Source: Saezia sanguinis
GTDB lineage: Bacteria; Pseudomonadota; Gammaproteobacteria; Burkholderiales; Burkholderiaceae_C
Assembly (NCBI RefSeq): GCF_003991585.1
Contig: NZ_PQSP01000001.1
Coordinates: 310,001-374,000, forward strand
Direction: 5' to 3'
Length of the DNA stretch: 64,000 nucleotides
A program made the translations under genes and the position numbers. Within the stretch, counting starts at the first letter, position 1. Each line of letters opens with the position of its first letter. This document shows, piece after piece, positions 36,560-49,300 of the stretch. The notes below the pieces were generated by a model. The model made no database searches, was not told the DNA's origin, and worked only from the letters and a program-made list of their open reading frames with translations.

Positions 36560-37606
36560 TTACAGATTTTCACTGAAAAACTGAGTCAGTTTGGTTACGG
36601 CCTGATCCACATATTCTGGTACCCAATAGGTTTCAATATGGGTGGCATTCGGGATGAGGAACAGTTCCTTGTTCTGTGTGCCTGTTGCGCCGTTAAATGC
36701 TTTTTCGGTCATGTACAGTGAATCGGCTTTGCTGCCAGCTATCATCAACAAGGGCTGATTGATCAGATCCATGTGACTTGTGGCATCAAAGCGCATTAAT
36801 TCCAGCAGGCTGCTCATGGTGTACCTGAAGGTTGAGTTCGGGTGCGCATGCGTTTTGCCGTAGTATTCAAACCCCTGGCGGTACAGGTCATACGGCAGCG
36901 CGGCGATTTGCGCATCCGTCAGTTGTGCATCGCCTGTATAGATGGTTTCTCCACCGGCAGCTTCCTGTGCTCTGGCTTCGGTTGCCTGTGCCAAGCGTTC
37001 CTGTATGGTGGAGAGTTGCGAATCCATATAGCCGTTGCGCCTGACCAGGCCTGAATCAAACATGCTTAATGTGGCTACCGACTGGAAACGCTTGTCCGTC
37101 TGCGCTGCTTTCAAGGCATAACCGCCGCCACCGCAAATACCAAGCAAGCCAAGGCGGCCGGTATCGACGCCCGGATACTGCGTGATATAGTCTGCCATGG
37201 CATGTATATCCTCAATCCGGTTAGCGGGTTTATCTACATTGCGTGGCTCGCCACCGCTGGCGCCCTGATAAGCGGCATCCGCCGTAATGGTGATATATCC
37301 ACGCTCTGCCAGCTGCTGGGCATACAACCCGGCAACCTGTTCTTTCACGCCACCATTCGGGTGTGCAATGACGATTGCAGGGTACTGCTGACTGGGGTCA
37401 TAGTGTGCCGGTGTGTAAACATTGGCAGCAATAGTCAATCCGTTCAGTCGGTAAGTTACAGGATGAATGTTGACCTGGCCGGCTATATTTTGGGTAATTG
37501 CACCTTCGTAGGCCAATGTGAACGGGTTTTGCCTGTAGTCAGCGGCCATAGCGCTACTTGCCAATACCGTTGTTATCAAGGCTGCCAGATAAGTTTTTTT
37601 GATCAT
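36560..37606 (-). CDS. Exported alpha/beta hydrolase with cysteine nucleophile (dienelactone-hydrolase-like)
   Basis: 348 residues with a signal peptide (MIKKTYLAALITTVLASSAM, AAD). The nucleophile elbow reads GICGGGGYAL, with Cys where esterases have Ser, as in dienelactone hydrolase; HPNGG and a late NATHIETYW give the oxyanion loop and catalytic His. AGGA lies 7 nt before the ATG. It is flanked by another exported hydrolase upstream and an NAD(P)-binding protein downstream. Periplasmic ester or lactone hydrolysis is likely; substrate unknown. Confidence 0.85.
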   Translation of the reverse strand: MIKKTYLAALITTVLASSAMAADYRQNPFTLAYEGAITQNIAGQVNIHPVTYRLNGLTIAANVYTPAHYDPSQQYPAIVIAHPNGGVKEQVAGLYAQQLAERGYITITADAAYQGASGGEPRNVDKPANRIEDIHAMADYITQYPGVDTGRLGLLGICGGGGYALKAAQTDKRFQSVATLSMFDSGLVRRNGYMDSQLSTIQERLAQATEARAQEAAGGETIYTGDAQLTDAQIAALPYDLYRQGFEYYGKTHAHPNSTFRYTMSSLLELMRFDATSHMDLINQPLLMIAGSKADSLYMTEKAFNGATGTQNKELFLIPNATHIETYWVPEYVDQAVTKLTQFFSENL

Positions 37607-37696
37607 TCTTCATTCCTTTCATTCGGAGACGCATCAACGCATTGCCCGCTGATACTGTTATTCGGTTTTACTTACGTATTGAATTTCATTTCCTTT

Positions 37697-38779
37697 TTAA
37701 TCCAGGCCTTTTTCACGCAGCCATTTGGAGAGCAGGTCGGCTATTTCAACATTATTCAAATCGGAGAACGGAAAATGTGTATTGCCTGTGATACCTATCT
37801 CCGGTAAATGCACGACAGTGGCATCACCCCCATGCCGGTTAACGGTGTCAGCCCACAGCCTTGCCATGGCCAGCCGTGTGCGCCATTGGTCCTGGCCAGG
37901 CACGTTGGATGGCTGCTCAGGGATATAGTCCCCGTAATAAATGACAATGGGAATCCGGGTCAACTTCATAAAGTCGGATAGCGGGATGCCAATCGCTTCC
38001 AGCGTATCGGCAGAACTGGTCATGGGTGGCGGAACTTCTCCCAGTGGGAAAACAAAATTGCTTCCAGGTTCATATGCAACCACAGCGCGGACATTGGAGT
38101 TCTTGATGGCGGTATACCATCCCGGCCCACCGCCTTGAGAATGGGTCACCAGAATTCCCGGGCCGGCTTTGTCAAACAGTGCTGACAGGGCATCGGAGAT
38201 GACATCAAGGTCAAAAGGGCCGGTGTTTGGGGTCATCTGGCGAAAATACTGGTTCAGGCTTTCAGCATCCTGCGGAAACTGCACACCGGGGAAATAATCT
38301 GGCCATGTGCCCACTCTGAAGTTGCCATACCAGTACTGGTCATCAGGTGTAGCCTGTACTGTCAAGGTTTGTGTGCTGCGCCCCGCATTGCCTCTGCGGG
38401 GTTGATCAACCAGATAAACACCAAAACCACGCCTGAGGAAAATATTTTGAAATCCTTCCCGGCCATCGGGTGTGCTTTCCCACGTTTTGGAGAACTGCCC
38501 GGCACCATGCAGAAAAATCAGGGGGTATGGACGTGCATCCACAGGCAACTGGTAAAAGACGTAGGCATGGTCTCCATGCAGCGTTTGTCCGGCAGGAGAC
38601 GGTTGAAGCGGATTATATGTGCCCGGGTTTTGTATCATGGTTCCGCCAACGGCAAAACTGCCTTGCGCTTGTATCATGAGCGGGGCGGCATGAAGGCTTT
38701 GTGCATGAACGCTGACGGTTGCCAACAGGGCGGTTGACAACAGCAGAGAAAGGAGTGATTTTTGAGCATGGTATTTCAT
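37697..38779 (-). CDS. Exported alpha/beta hydrolase (esterase-like)
   Basis: 360 residues with a signal peptide (SLLSLLLSTALLATVSVHAQ). LIFLHGAGQFSKTWES is the oxyanion region, ILVTHSQGGGPGW the serine nucleophile elbow, and GITGNTHFPFSDLNN carries the catalytic His. AGGA lies before the ATG. The promoter region upstream contains a TGAAAATATTTCA near-palindrome shared with the region left of the autotransporter. Substrate unknown. Confidence 0.85.
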   Translation of the reverse strand: MKYHAQKSLLSLLLSTALLATVSVHAQSLHAAPLMIQAQGSFAVGGTMIQNPGTYNPLQPSPAGQTLHGDHAYVFYQLPVDARPYPLIFLHGAGQFSKTWESTPDGREGFQNIFLRRGFGVYLVDQPRRGNAGRSTQTLTVQATPDDQYWYGNFRVGTWPDYFPGVQFPQDAESLNQYFRQMTPNTGPFDLDVISDALSALFDKAGPGILVTHSQGGGPGWYTAIKNSNVRAVVAYEPGSNFVFPLGEVPPPMTSSADTLEAIGIPLSDFMKLTRIPIVIYYGDYIPEQPSNVPGQDQWRTRLAMARLWADTVNRHGGDATVVHLPEIGITGNTHFPFSDLNNVEIADLLSKWLREKGLD

Positions 38780-38906
38780 CAGATGTTTTTCCTCTCAGGC
38801 GTTTAACAGCTTGTTGAGCAGATGTTTGCAGAAAAGCATTGGTTAATATTTTGACTGTAACAAATAAGAACAGGCCTGATTAGTGGGCTGAATGCGAATG
38901 GACTCG

Positions 38907-38919
38907 TGAAAATATTTCA
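38907..38919. promoter_or_regulatory. Operator-like near-palindrome between the hydrolase and the SDR gene
   Basis: TGAAAATATTTCA, in a 269-bp divergent promoter region. The same core, without the extra A, occurs twice as a perfect palindrome upstream of the autotransporter gene. It may be the site of one regulator, for example the nearby LysR protein (inference). Confidence 0.35.
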
Positions 38920-39048
38920 TCAGTGACAGCGTGTACTGTGAAAATTTGAAACACAATTAAAAGCATGCATCATTGACGCAATATCACTGGAGTCACCATG
39001 TTTTTATTTGACAATACAATGAATTGACTTAAGCCAGAGGAGAGAAAA

Positions 39049-39804
39049 ATGTTTGAATTGACGCGTCAGGTAGCCCTGGTGACAGGAAGCGCTAACGGTA
39101 TTGGCAAAGGAATTGCAGAGGTTCTTGCACAAGCAGGGGCTCAGGTGGTGATCGCTGATATTGACCAGGTCAATGGACAGAAAGCAGCCAAAGAGCTTAA
39201 TGGGGTGTTTCTGAAAATGGATGTCACAGACCACGACAATGTGCAGTCCGTGATGAATGAGGTGGAAAAACAGTTTGGGCGTTTGGATATTTTGTGTTCC
39301 AACACAGGCATTTTTCCACAGGCCATGCTTGAAAACATGACAGAAGCCGACTGGGATCAAATGCATACCATCAATTTGAAGGGCATGTTTTTTGTGGTTC
39401 AGGCAGGGTTGAATCTGATGAAAAAACAAAAATACGGCAGGGTGATCATCACGTCTTCCATTACCGGGCCGGTTACCGGCTTTCCCGGCTGGAGCCATTA
39501 TGGCGCCACGAAAGCCGGGCAGCTCGGGTTTATGCGCTCTGTTGCATTGGAATACGCTCGCCACGGCATCACCGTCAATGCGGTTCAGCCAGGCAATATT
39601 CTGACAGAAGGTTTAAAGGCGCAGGGCGAAACCTATCTGAACCAGCAGCGGGCGATTATTCCTACGCATACTTTAGGCGAGCCAAAAGATATTGGCTATG
39701 CCGTATGCTTTCTGGCCTCCAGGGAGGCGAGCTTTGTCACCGGGCAGACGATCATCATTGACGGCGGGCAGATTCTGCCCGAATCGCCTGAGGCTTTGCT
39801 GTAA
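39049..39804 (+). CDS. Short-chain dehydrogenase/reductase (FabG-like)
   Basis: 251 residues of the classical SDR family. VALVTGSANGIGKGIAEVLA is the NAD(P) motif; SNTGIF, SSITGPVTGFPGWSHYGATK provide Ser-Tyr-Lys, and VNAVQPGNILTEGL the substrate loop. GAGGAG lies 8 nt before the ATG. It is transcribed away from the hydrolases. Related to 3-oxoacyl-ACP reductases but, as a lone gene, more likely a sugar or alcohol dehydrogenase of unknown substrate. Confidence 0.88.
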   Translation: MFELTRQVALVTGSANGIGKGIAEVLAQAGAQVVIADIDQVNGQKAAKELNGVFLKMDVTDHDNVQSVMNEVEKQFGRLDILCSNTGIFPQAMLENMTEADWDQMHTINLKGMFFVVQAGLNLMKKQKYGRVIITSSITGPVTGFPGWSHYGATKAGQLGFMRSVALEYARHGITVNAVQPGNILTEGLKAQGETYLNQQRAIIPTHTLGEPKDIGYAVCFLASREASFVTGQTIIIDGGQILPESPEALL

Positions 39805-40335
39805 TCGTCATCCTGTGCACTGAATTCTGATGCACCCCCTGCAGGGGGTGTACAGGAGGTAAGGGCAGTGGGTAGTACAGTACGTATGAGTATGCGATCT
39901 GTGACGCATATGCGGGGCTGCTGTTGCATAAACCTGACGGGTTGAAATATTTCAATTTGCCCCTAAATGCAGTATCAATGTGCGCTTTTCATTTACCCGG
40001 ATGGCCTGTTTTCCAGTTTCGTTTTGTGCCATATTAAAAAGTATATAAATTACTTAATTGCTTTGTCATTTTGAAACAGGAGTGGCAGAATACCCCAAAA
40101 ACTGTGAAATATTTCACGATTTATATCAAGACAAACAAAGAGTCAGACAGATAAAATTGGACGCCTAAACAATACCCACACTATAAATCAACTGATTGTT
40201 TAGTCTTTTCTTGCTTTGTGTTGTTTCGAAGAGCCCAAGTAGAGAATCATCAAAATAGTTTTTCATTTCCCCCCACATTTTGGGGCCGGGTAGTCAAAAT
40301 TTTCATTCAGCGCACACATTGTGAGGACAAGTCAT
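39805..40335. promoter_or_regulatory. 531-bp leader region of the autotransporter with two GAAATATTTC palindromes
   Basis: No gene is visible. TTGAAATATTTCAA (39942-39955) and GTGAAATATTTCAC (40104-40117) are perfect 14-bp palindromes sharing GAAATATTTC, 162 bp apart. They lie 381 and 219 nt before the start codon and look like sites for a dimeric regulator. A C6/G4 tract near 40270 might form a small hairpin. A promoter is expected in the AT-rich 40120-40210 stretch. Confidence 0.5.
39833..39850. repeat. Perfect 18-bp palindrome after the SDR gene
   Basis: CACCCCCTGCAGGGGGTG reads the same on both strands, 29 nt after the SDR stop. It has no T-run, so it is a weak terminator candidate at best, or a protein site. 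Confidence 0.45.
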
Positions 40336-43300
40336 ATGAAAAGCGATCAGCGGGCGTCTTCTATCCGTCGCCGTCGTAATCGTGGTTTTAATTACCCGAT
40401 GAAATCTTTATGTAAAGAGATTAAAAATGCATTGCCGTTGCTTGCACTGGTTGTGGCAATACCTGCATATGCACAAATCGATGTCCCCAGCGGAGATCTG
40501 GGCAGCATTTTAAATGGTGGCAGCTACAACCTGCGTTTGACTGGTGATGTAACCTGGAGCAGCACCAACCCCTTTTATGTCAATAGTGCGACCAAAACAA
40601 ACATTGTCATTGACGGCAATGGGCAGACAATTGATATCTCTGGTATTGGCAATCTTTTCATAGGCAATACAACTGGCACTTCAACGCCTTTTTCTCTGGC
40701 AATTACAAATGCCATCATCACCCAAACGGCCTTGAGCACTGCGCGCAGCGCTATGTTCTGGATATCTGTCAGCGGTGTGACCGGTAACCTGAATCTGGAA
40801 GGTACGACTTTTCAAAATATCAGGCCCACAGGCAATGGCGGTGTAGGTGACTATGGCCCAATCATCAATCTGCGATCTGGCAACTCGACCTGGAATGTTG
40901 ATGGCGGCACGGCTGGCGTGACATTTCAAGGTAACAAGGGCAATGCGGATCAGCCGGGTGTTGTGGGTGTTTATGCAGGCTCAGTGAATTTCAATGGCAA
41001 GGTCACGTTTGATTCTAACTGGACCGGGAACTATGGTGGTGCTGTATCGGTGTATGAGGCAGCCAATAGCACAATGACGTTCAATGGCCAGACGCTGTTT
41101 AAGAATAACCGCGCAGCAACTTTTGGCGGTGCCGTTGACCTGTGGAGTGGTTATTCAACGCTGATATTTAACGGCATCACCACATTTGATGGTAATTATG
41201 TTTATGGACAAGGGACCTTAAATTTTGATTTCCCCTGGAGTATCAACGATCAGCATGCCGCAGGTGGCGCGATCCATATGGGCTATCTTGCCGGGACGGG
41301 TGGAGGCATCACATTCAATGATAGTGTTGTTTTCAACAATAATTTTATTGTCAACACTAAGTCCGGTTCCACAATTAGCGATGCATTGGGTGGTGCAGTT
41401 TCGCTAAATGCCAAAGGCGGTTCGGGCAGTAGCTATACCTACAACCTGAGTCTGAAAGGGCCTTCCACTTTTACGGGCAATTACGTTTATTCTAGCAGTG
41501 GCCATGGATATGGCGGCGCTATTTATACCGATTCCAGTGGCACAGTTTTTGTAGGTGGTGGCAGCAGCTTCACCAATAACGTAGCAAGCACAGCTGGTGG
41601 GGCTATTTATGTACGGCGCGGCACCATCAGCCTGTCAGCAGACAGGGGTGATATTACTTTTCAGGGCAATCGCCAGGGAGCAACTTTTTCATCCTACAGT
41701 AAAACGCTGGAATCGGGCAGTTCTTATACGTTTTACCAGCCGAATGCTGGCACAGGTACGCCCAATGCGATTTACTGGACCAATAATCTGACAGCATCAC
41801 ATGCCCTGAACCTGGATGCTGCTGCCGGTAATGCCATCAACTTTTATGATCCTTTGCTGGCGGATTCCGGTGTGACATTAACCGTGACTAAAACCGGAGA
41901 TGGTGAGGTTGCGTTCTATGGCGACAATGGTGCGTCCACCAATTACAACTCGCTCTCTTCATCAACGACCAATACCACGGTCAATGGCGGCATTTTTACA
42001 GTGGGTAACAGCGCTGCATATGGCAATGTGGCTGCAGGTTCGTTTACGCTCAGCTCTGGTGCTACGCTTAAAGGCAGTAACAATGGTACATTGAGCGCGG
42101 CGGCAATCCGGCTGAATAATGGCAGTGGTTTAACTGTCAGCGGTGGCACTTTGGCTCTGAATTCAGCTTCCATTGCGTTGGGCAGTGCAGCCAATGGCAT
42201 CATTAACCTCACAGGCTATGGTACGCTGAATGCCTCATCCAATCTGAATGCAGCTTACAGCGGTACATCTGTTGCAGCCAATATCGGCACGGATGGCAGT
42301 TCCAATCCATACACGCTGACACTGAATGCGGCTTTGTCGGGGGCAACCAATATCACCAAAACCGGTGATGGGATTCTGGAGTTGTCTGTAGCCCAGTCAT
42401 ATACCGGGGGAACTTATGTCAACGCGGGTACCGTGCTGGTCAACAATGCCGGCACACTGGGCAGCGGTGTTGTCAATATTGCCTCGGCGGGGACGGTGAA
42501 CATTGCCAGCCCCAGCAGCGGCAACTACACATTTGGCAATGTATTGACTGGTGCGGGTTTGTTACAGGTCGGGCTGGCGAATACGGGCAATACATTTGAT
42601 TTTGGTGCATCCACAGGTTCCGCTTTTGCGGGAACGGTTGAGCTGGGTAACAGCAGCTTCAATCTTGCCGGTAGCAATACAGCGGCACTGACAAACGCCA
42701 CGCTGAAACTCGATAGCGGTAATACAACCATAGTGGGCAGTGGAACTCAGGCGATTGGCAACCTGAATATCAATGGCGGCACATTGCGTTTCAGCAATAT
42801 GCCTACAGGTGTTATCAGCACAGGTGTTTTGAGCCTGAACTCAGGTATCATTCAGGCCGACAACGATATCTCCGGTGTTTTGGCAGAGCCATTGCTGCAT
42901 CAGGATGAAGGCTCCAGCCAGCAACTGATCGCTGCATCTTCGGTAACGGGTCAGGCCGCTAACCTGAGCCTGCAGGATACGTCAGGTGTAGCGTACAGTA
43001 CGGCAACCTCCAACATTGTCCAGGATTCGGGAACGGTGGTTGCCATAGGGACATATACAACAAGTTTGACTTCTGACAGTGCCGGGCTGTATCTCAACCA
43101 TGTGCTGACCAGGCTGGATCTGCAACCAGGGCAAAGATTATCGCTTGATTCCGCAGCCGCCGGCATTGAAGATATGAAGGCACAGATTACGGGTAGCGGT
43201 AGTCTGTGGCTCAGTACCGTAGATACCATTATTCTCAACAACGCCACCAATGATTACACAGGCACAACAGAGGCTGCCGAAGGGCTCATCATACTGGGCA

Positions 43301-46300
43301 GCGACAACGCACTGGGACAGACCAGTCTGCTCAATATCAGCAATGCTTTTGGCCCGACCACTGTTGATGTCAACGGCAAAACCCAGACGGTAGGTGCACT
43401 AAGGGGCGTGGGTAATCTGGATATCAACGCAGGCAACCTGAGCATCAGCAATGGCGGCACATTCAGCGGTATCATCTCAGGCACCAGCGGCCAGTTGAAC
43501 CTTACCGGCGGCACACTGACGCTCACGGGTGCCAATACCTACACCGGCAACACCAGTGTAGCTTCAGGCAGCACCATGGCCATCGGCGATGGCGGCACCA
43601 CAGGCAGCTACGCAGGCAACATTGCCAACAGCGGCAGCGTCAACTTCAGCCGCAGCAACAATACGACCTACGCGAGTGTGATCAGCGGCAGTGGCAACAT
43701 GAGCCAAAGCGGTGGCGGTACGCTGATACTGACCGGTAACAACACCTACACGGGCGGCACCACAGTGGCAGCCGGCAGCACCTTGCAACTGGGCAATGGT
43801 GGCACCAGTGGCATGGTGGCAGGCGACATCACAGACAACGGCAGTGTTGTATTCAACCGCAGTGATGCGCTGACCTACGCAGGTGTGATCAGCGGCTCCG
43901 GCAGCATGAGCCAGAACGGCACTGGCACGCTGATATTGACAGTTGACCATACTTATACGGGCGGTACCACCGTGGCAGCCGGCAGCACTTTGCAGCTAGG
44001 TAATGGCGGTACTACGGGCAGTGTTACAGGCAACATCACAGACAATGGCACACTGATTTTTTACCGCAGTGACAATCAAACATACGCAGACGTTATCAGT
44101 GGCAGCGGCAATCTGGTCAAGCAAGGCAGTAATACGCTGACATTGACTGGTGCAAATGCCTATGCCGGCACAACAGATGTGGATGCCGGCACGCTGGTGG
44201 TCAGCGGTAGCGGAACAATAGGTGTCAGTGCGGTAGACATTGCCTCAGGGGCCACATTGCAAATTACAACGCCAGCCAGCGGCAGCTACACTTTTGGCAA
44301 CGTACTCACCGGCAGCGGTTTGCTGCAAGCTGGTTTAACCGATGCTGCCGATGCATTTGATTTTGGTGCATCCACAGGTTCTGCCTTTACAGGAATGGTT
44401 GAACTGGGTAACAGCAGCTTCAGCCTTGCCGGTAATAACACAAGCGCACTGACAAATGCAACGCTGAAGATCAATACCGGCAATACGACGACAGTGGGCA
44501 GTGGCACGCAGACGGTGGGCAACCTGCATATCAATGGCGGCATTTTAAGTTTTGCCAATCTGCTCAGCGGCACCATTGCGACCAATGCGCTGACATTGAG
44601 CAGCGGTGAAATCCGCATTGACCCGACCGATGTGGTCGATCTCACAGGGTCGTTACTGGTGCAGGATGAGGGGGTTAACAATCGCCTGATCAGCGCCAGC
44701 AGTGTCACAGGATCAGCAGGGAGCTTTTCGCTGAACAATTTGGCAGGTGCAGCACTGAGCAGTGGGCAGGTTGCTATTGTTCAGGCATCTGACACCGTGG
44801 CACAGGGCACATATGGCTATTCACTGAATACAGGCAACTCAGATGGTCTGTATGTGAATTATCGTTTGAGCCAGGTCGACATATTGTCGGGCAAAACACT
44901 GACTTTATCTGGTGATGCTGCAACACCTGCAGGCGCTGCAGACCTGACCGCACAAATCATCGGCAGCGGTAATTTGCTGGTTAATGCCACCAACAGCATT
45001 ACGCTGAATAATGCCACCAACAACTACACCGGCAGCACGACAGTCAGTGGCGGCACACTGGTGCTGGGCAGCAATAACGCGCTGGGACAGACCAGCCTGC
45101 TGAGCATCAACGCCGGTGCCGCAGCCAACATCAATGGCCAGAGCCAGACCGTTGGCAGCCTTGGCGGTGCAGGTAACCTGAACGTTAACGCAGGCAATCT
45201 GAGCGTCAGCAATGGCGGCACATTCAGCGGCATCATTTCAGGCGGCAGCGGCCAGTTGAACCTTACCGGCGGTACACTGACACTCACGGGTGCCAATACC
45301 TACACCGGCAACACCAGTGTAGCTTCGGGCAGCACCATGGCCATCGGCGATGGTGGCACCACAGGCAGCTATGCCGGCAATATTGCCAACAGCGGCAGCG
45401 TCAATTTCAGCCGTAGCAACAGTGCGACCTATGCAGGCGTGATCAGCGGCAGTGGCAGCATGAGCCAAAGCGGTGGCGGTACGCTGATACTGACCGGTAA
45501 CAACACCTACACGGGTGGTACCACCGTGGCAGCAGGCAGCACCTTGCAACTGGGCAATGGTGGCACCACGGGCAGCGTTACAGGCAACATCACAGACAAT
45601 GGCAGCGTTGTGTTCAACCGCAGCGATGCGCTGACCTATGCAGGTGTAATCAGTGGCTCCGGCAATCTGGTCAAACAAAACAGCAATACTTTGACACTCA
45701 GTAGTGCCAACAGCTACAGCGGCGGTACAACGGTGAGTGGGGGAACGCTGGTTCTGACAAATGCAAATGCGGCAGGCACCGGCACAGTGGCGCTGAGCGC
45801 GAATACACTGCTGGATCTGGACTTTAATGGCTCTTTTGCCAATGCGGTTACCGGCAACTCCAATACAACCGCCAGCATTCAGAATGGGAACACTGTAACG
45901 CTCACGGGTACAAATACAGGGTTCAGCGGGGTATGGGAAATTGACGGCACCGCCAATGTAGGGGCCGCAGACAATCTGGGCAGCGGCAGCGTTGCCTTGG
46001 CAGGTACATTGAATGTCGTGCCAGCCAGCGGTACTTATACATTTGCCAACGCATTGAACGGTGACGGGTTGTTGAATGTCAGCATGGGCAATGCCACCGA
46101 TGCCTTTAATTTTGCCGCTTCGGCCGGAAATGCATTTACCGGCACCGTGGCATTGAACAACAGCGTATTTGCGCTTGCAGGAGATAATACAGCGGCGCTG
46201 ACAAATGCAACTTTAAGGCTGAACAGCGGCAATGTGACAACCGTTGGCGCCGGGGTCCAGAACATCGGCAACCTGGAGTTCAATGGCGGCAGCCTGGCTT

Positions 46301-49300
46301 TTGGTGGTGCGTTGCCACCCGGTACGGCGGCTACAGGCGTTGTCAATACAACGGACCTGACGCTGACAAGCGGCCAGGTGCGGGTAACGTTGCTGACGAC
46401 CGGCATTCCTAACCCGTCATCTCCTGGCTTGAATCTGCTGGCGCAGGATGACGCCAATATCATGGCACAACTGGTGGCAGCCAGTGGTGCGATCAGTGGC
46501 AATATCAGCAATATCGTGTTGGCAGATGCCAATGGCAATCCGATAAATTCTGCACAGGTACTGGCCATCACAGAAGGTGGCACTGCGGTTGCCAATGCCA
46601 GCTATGATTTCCGGCTGACCACAGGCACCGGCAATGACGGTATTTATTTCAATTATGGGTTGACACAACTGGATCTGCTTTCCGGCCAGACATTGCATCT
46701 GGCTGCAGATAGCGGCGCATCAGGCAATGCGGCAACCATGTCGGCCAAGCTGACCGGGATTGGCAATCTGGACGTGGATGCTTCCGCGGCAAGTGGACAG
46801 GCTGTGACACTGGCCAATGCCGGCAACGATTACACCGGCAGCACGACAGTCAGTGGCGGCACACTGGTGCTGGGCAGCAATAACGCGCTGGGGCAGACCA
46901 GCCTGCTGAGCATCAATGCCGGTGCCGCAGCCAACATCAACGGCCAGACCCAGACCGTTGGCAGCCTTGGCGGCGCAGGTGGGCTGAACGTCAACGCCGG
47001 CAATTTGAGCATCAGCAATGGCGGCACATTCAACGGCATCATCTCAGGCACCAGCGGCCAGTTGAACCTTACCGGCGGCACATTGACGCTCACGGGTGCC
47101 AACAGCTACACCGGCAACACCAGTGTGGCTTCAGGCAGCACCATGGCCATCGGCAATGGCGGCACCACAGGCAGCTACGCAGGCAACATTGCCAACAGCG
47201 GCAGCGTCAACTTCAGCCGCAGCAACAATGCGACCTATGCAGGCGTGATCAGCGGCAATGGCAGCATGAGCCAAAGCGGTGGCGGTACGTTGATCCTGAC
47301 CGGCAACAACACCTATACAGGCGGTACCACCGTGGCAGCCGGCAGCACCTTGCAACTGGGCAATGGCGGCACCACGGGCAGCGTTACAGACAACATCACA
47401 GACAATGGCAGCGTTGTGTTCAACCGCAGCGATACACTGACCTATGCAGGTGTGATCAGCGGCAGTGGTAGTATGAGCCAGAACGGCGCTGGCACACTGA
47501 TACTGACAGGTAACCATACCTATGCGGGTGGCACCACCGTGGCAGCCGGCAGCACTTTGCAGCTAGGCAATGGCGGCACCACGGGCAGCGTTACAGGCAA
47601 CATCACAGACAATGGCACACTGATTTTTAACCGCAGTGACGCATCCACTTTTGGCGGTGTGATCAGCGGCAGTGGGCAGTTGCAGCATGGTGGCAGCGGT
47701 ACCACGACATTGACGGCTGTCAATACCTATACCGGAGCAACCACGGTAAATGGGGGAACATTGCGTTTGACCGGGAGCGGCGCCATTGGCGGTGGCAATG
47801 TTGTGCTGGGTTCGGCAGGTACCTTGTTGATTGATGCGCCTGCAAGTGGCAATTACAGCTTTGCCAATGCGCTCAGCGGCAGCGGTAATCTGGTGGCAGC
47901 ATTGGGTGCAAATACCAATACATTTGATTTTGCTTCCACTGTGGGCAATGCTTTTTCCGGCACATTCAAGCTGAATCAGGGCTCAATGGCGCTGGCTGGG
48001 GATAACCTGACCGCGCTGAGCAATGCAACGTTTGAACTCGGGGCCAATGGCCTTGCTTCTCTGAATGCCAACAACAGCATCGGCAATCTGACATTCAATG
48101 GCGGCCAGCTGGATGTTGCCATGGTCAATGCCAACACCGCATATGTGCTGACCGTTGATCATCTGGAAGTGGATGTTCCGGGAGGGGCAACTATTCCCGG
48201 CACTGTGAACCTGGGCGTGGCCTCATTGCCTGGAGGAATTGCTCCAAATGGCAATCTGCTGCAGCAAGACGAGGTCAGTGCCAATACGGGCATCAAAATC
48301 GTGGCCTCCAATACAGTGAGCTCAGTAGGCAAGCAATTGACCTTGTTGCTTGATGGCGTGGCTCCTACAGATACCACCATCACCATTCATGACGGTTTTG
48401 GTAATAACGATGTGAGCGCCACCTATGGTTACATGGCGGTGACAACGCAGTCCAACACCCCTGGTGAAACGGGCCTGTATGCTGGTTATGTGCTCAAGGA
48501 GCTTCAGAGCAACAGCAATGTTGTGCTGGATTCTACAGGCGCAGCCAATGAATCGATGGGGGCCAAACTTACCGGTACAGGCAATTTTGAATACCGTGCC
48601 AACAGCGACAGCATCACACTGCTCAATTCTGCCAATGACTATACAGGCCAAACCACAGTCAGCAGCGGCACCTTGATTCTGGGCGATGACCATACGTTGG
48701 GCAATACCAGCGCAGTCAATCTTGCCAATGGTGCTGCCCTGAACGTGAATGGCGCAACACAAAGCGTTGGTGCTTTGAACGGCAGTGCAGGTTCTGTGCT
48801 GAACCTCAACGGTGGGGACCTGACCATTACCAATGGAGGTACCAGCGCCGGAACCCTGGCAGGTAGCGGCCAACTGACCTTATCTGGCAGTACCCTGACA
48901 GTTCAGAACGCCAATACAGGCCTGACAGCCTCAACCACCATTGACAGCGGAGCAACGGCTGTGTTGCACCATGCAGCAGGTCTGGGCAGTGGTGCCATGG
49001 CGCTGGACGGTACACTCGCGTTCGACAACGCCAGCGGTACTTTTGCCAGCAGTACCAGTGGTGCCGGTGTGATGCAGTTGAACAATAGCAGTCATGTCAG
49101 CCTGGCTGGTGACAACAGCGGCTATAACGGCAATGTCAGCATCACAGCCGGCAGCAGCCTGACCGGCAGTTCTGCTGAAAACCTGGGGAGCAGCACCATC
49201 GGTAATGATGGGCAGTTGATTCTTGCAGGCAATGGCGACTGGACTTTCAGCAATGCCATGAGCGGTAGCGGGGAAGTGGTCAAACAGGGCAGCGGCATGG

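Noticed and set aside
39833..39850. Palindrome after the SDR gene as a Rho-independent terminator
   Set aside because: No T-run follows the stem.
43480..47660. Regular DNA repeats that could suggest a CRISPR array
   Set aside because: Repeats are long, in frame and encode beta-strand modules; no short identical repeats with unique spacers, no cas genes.
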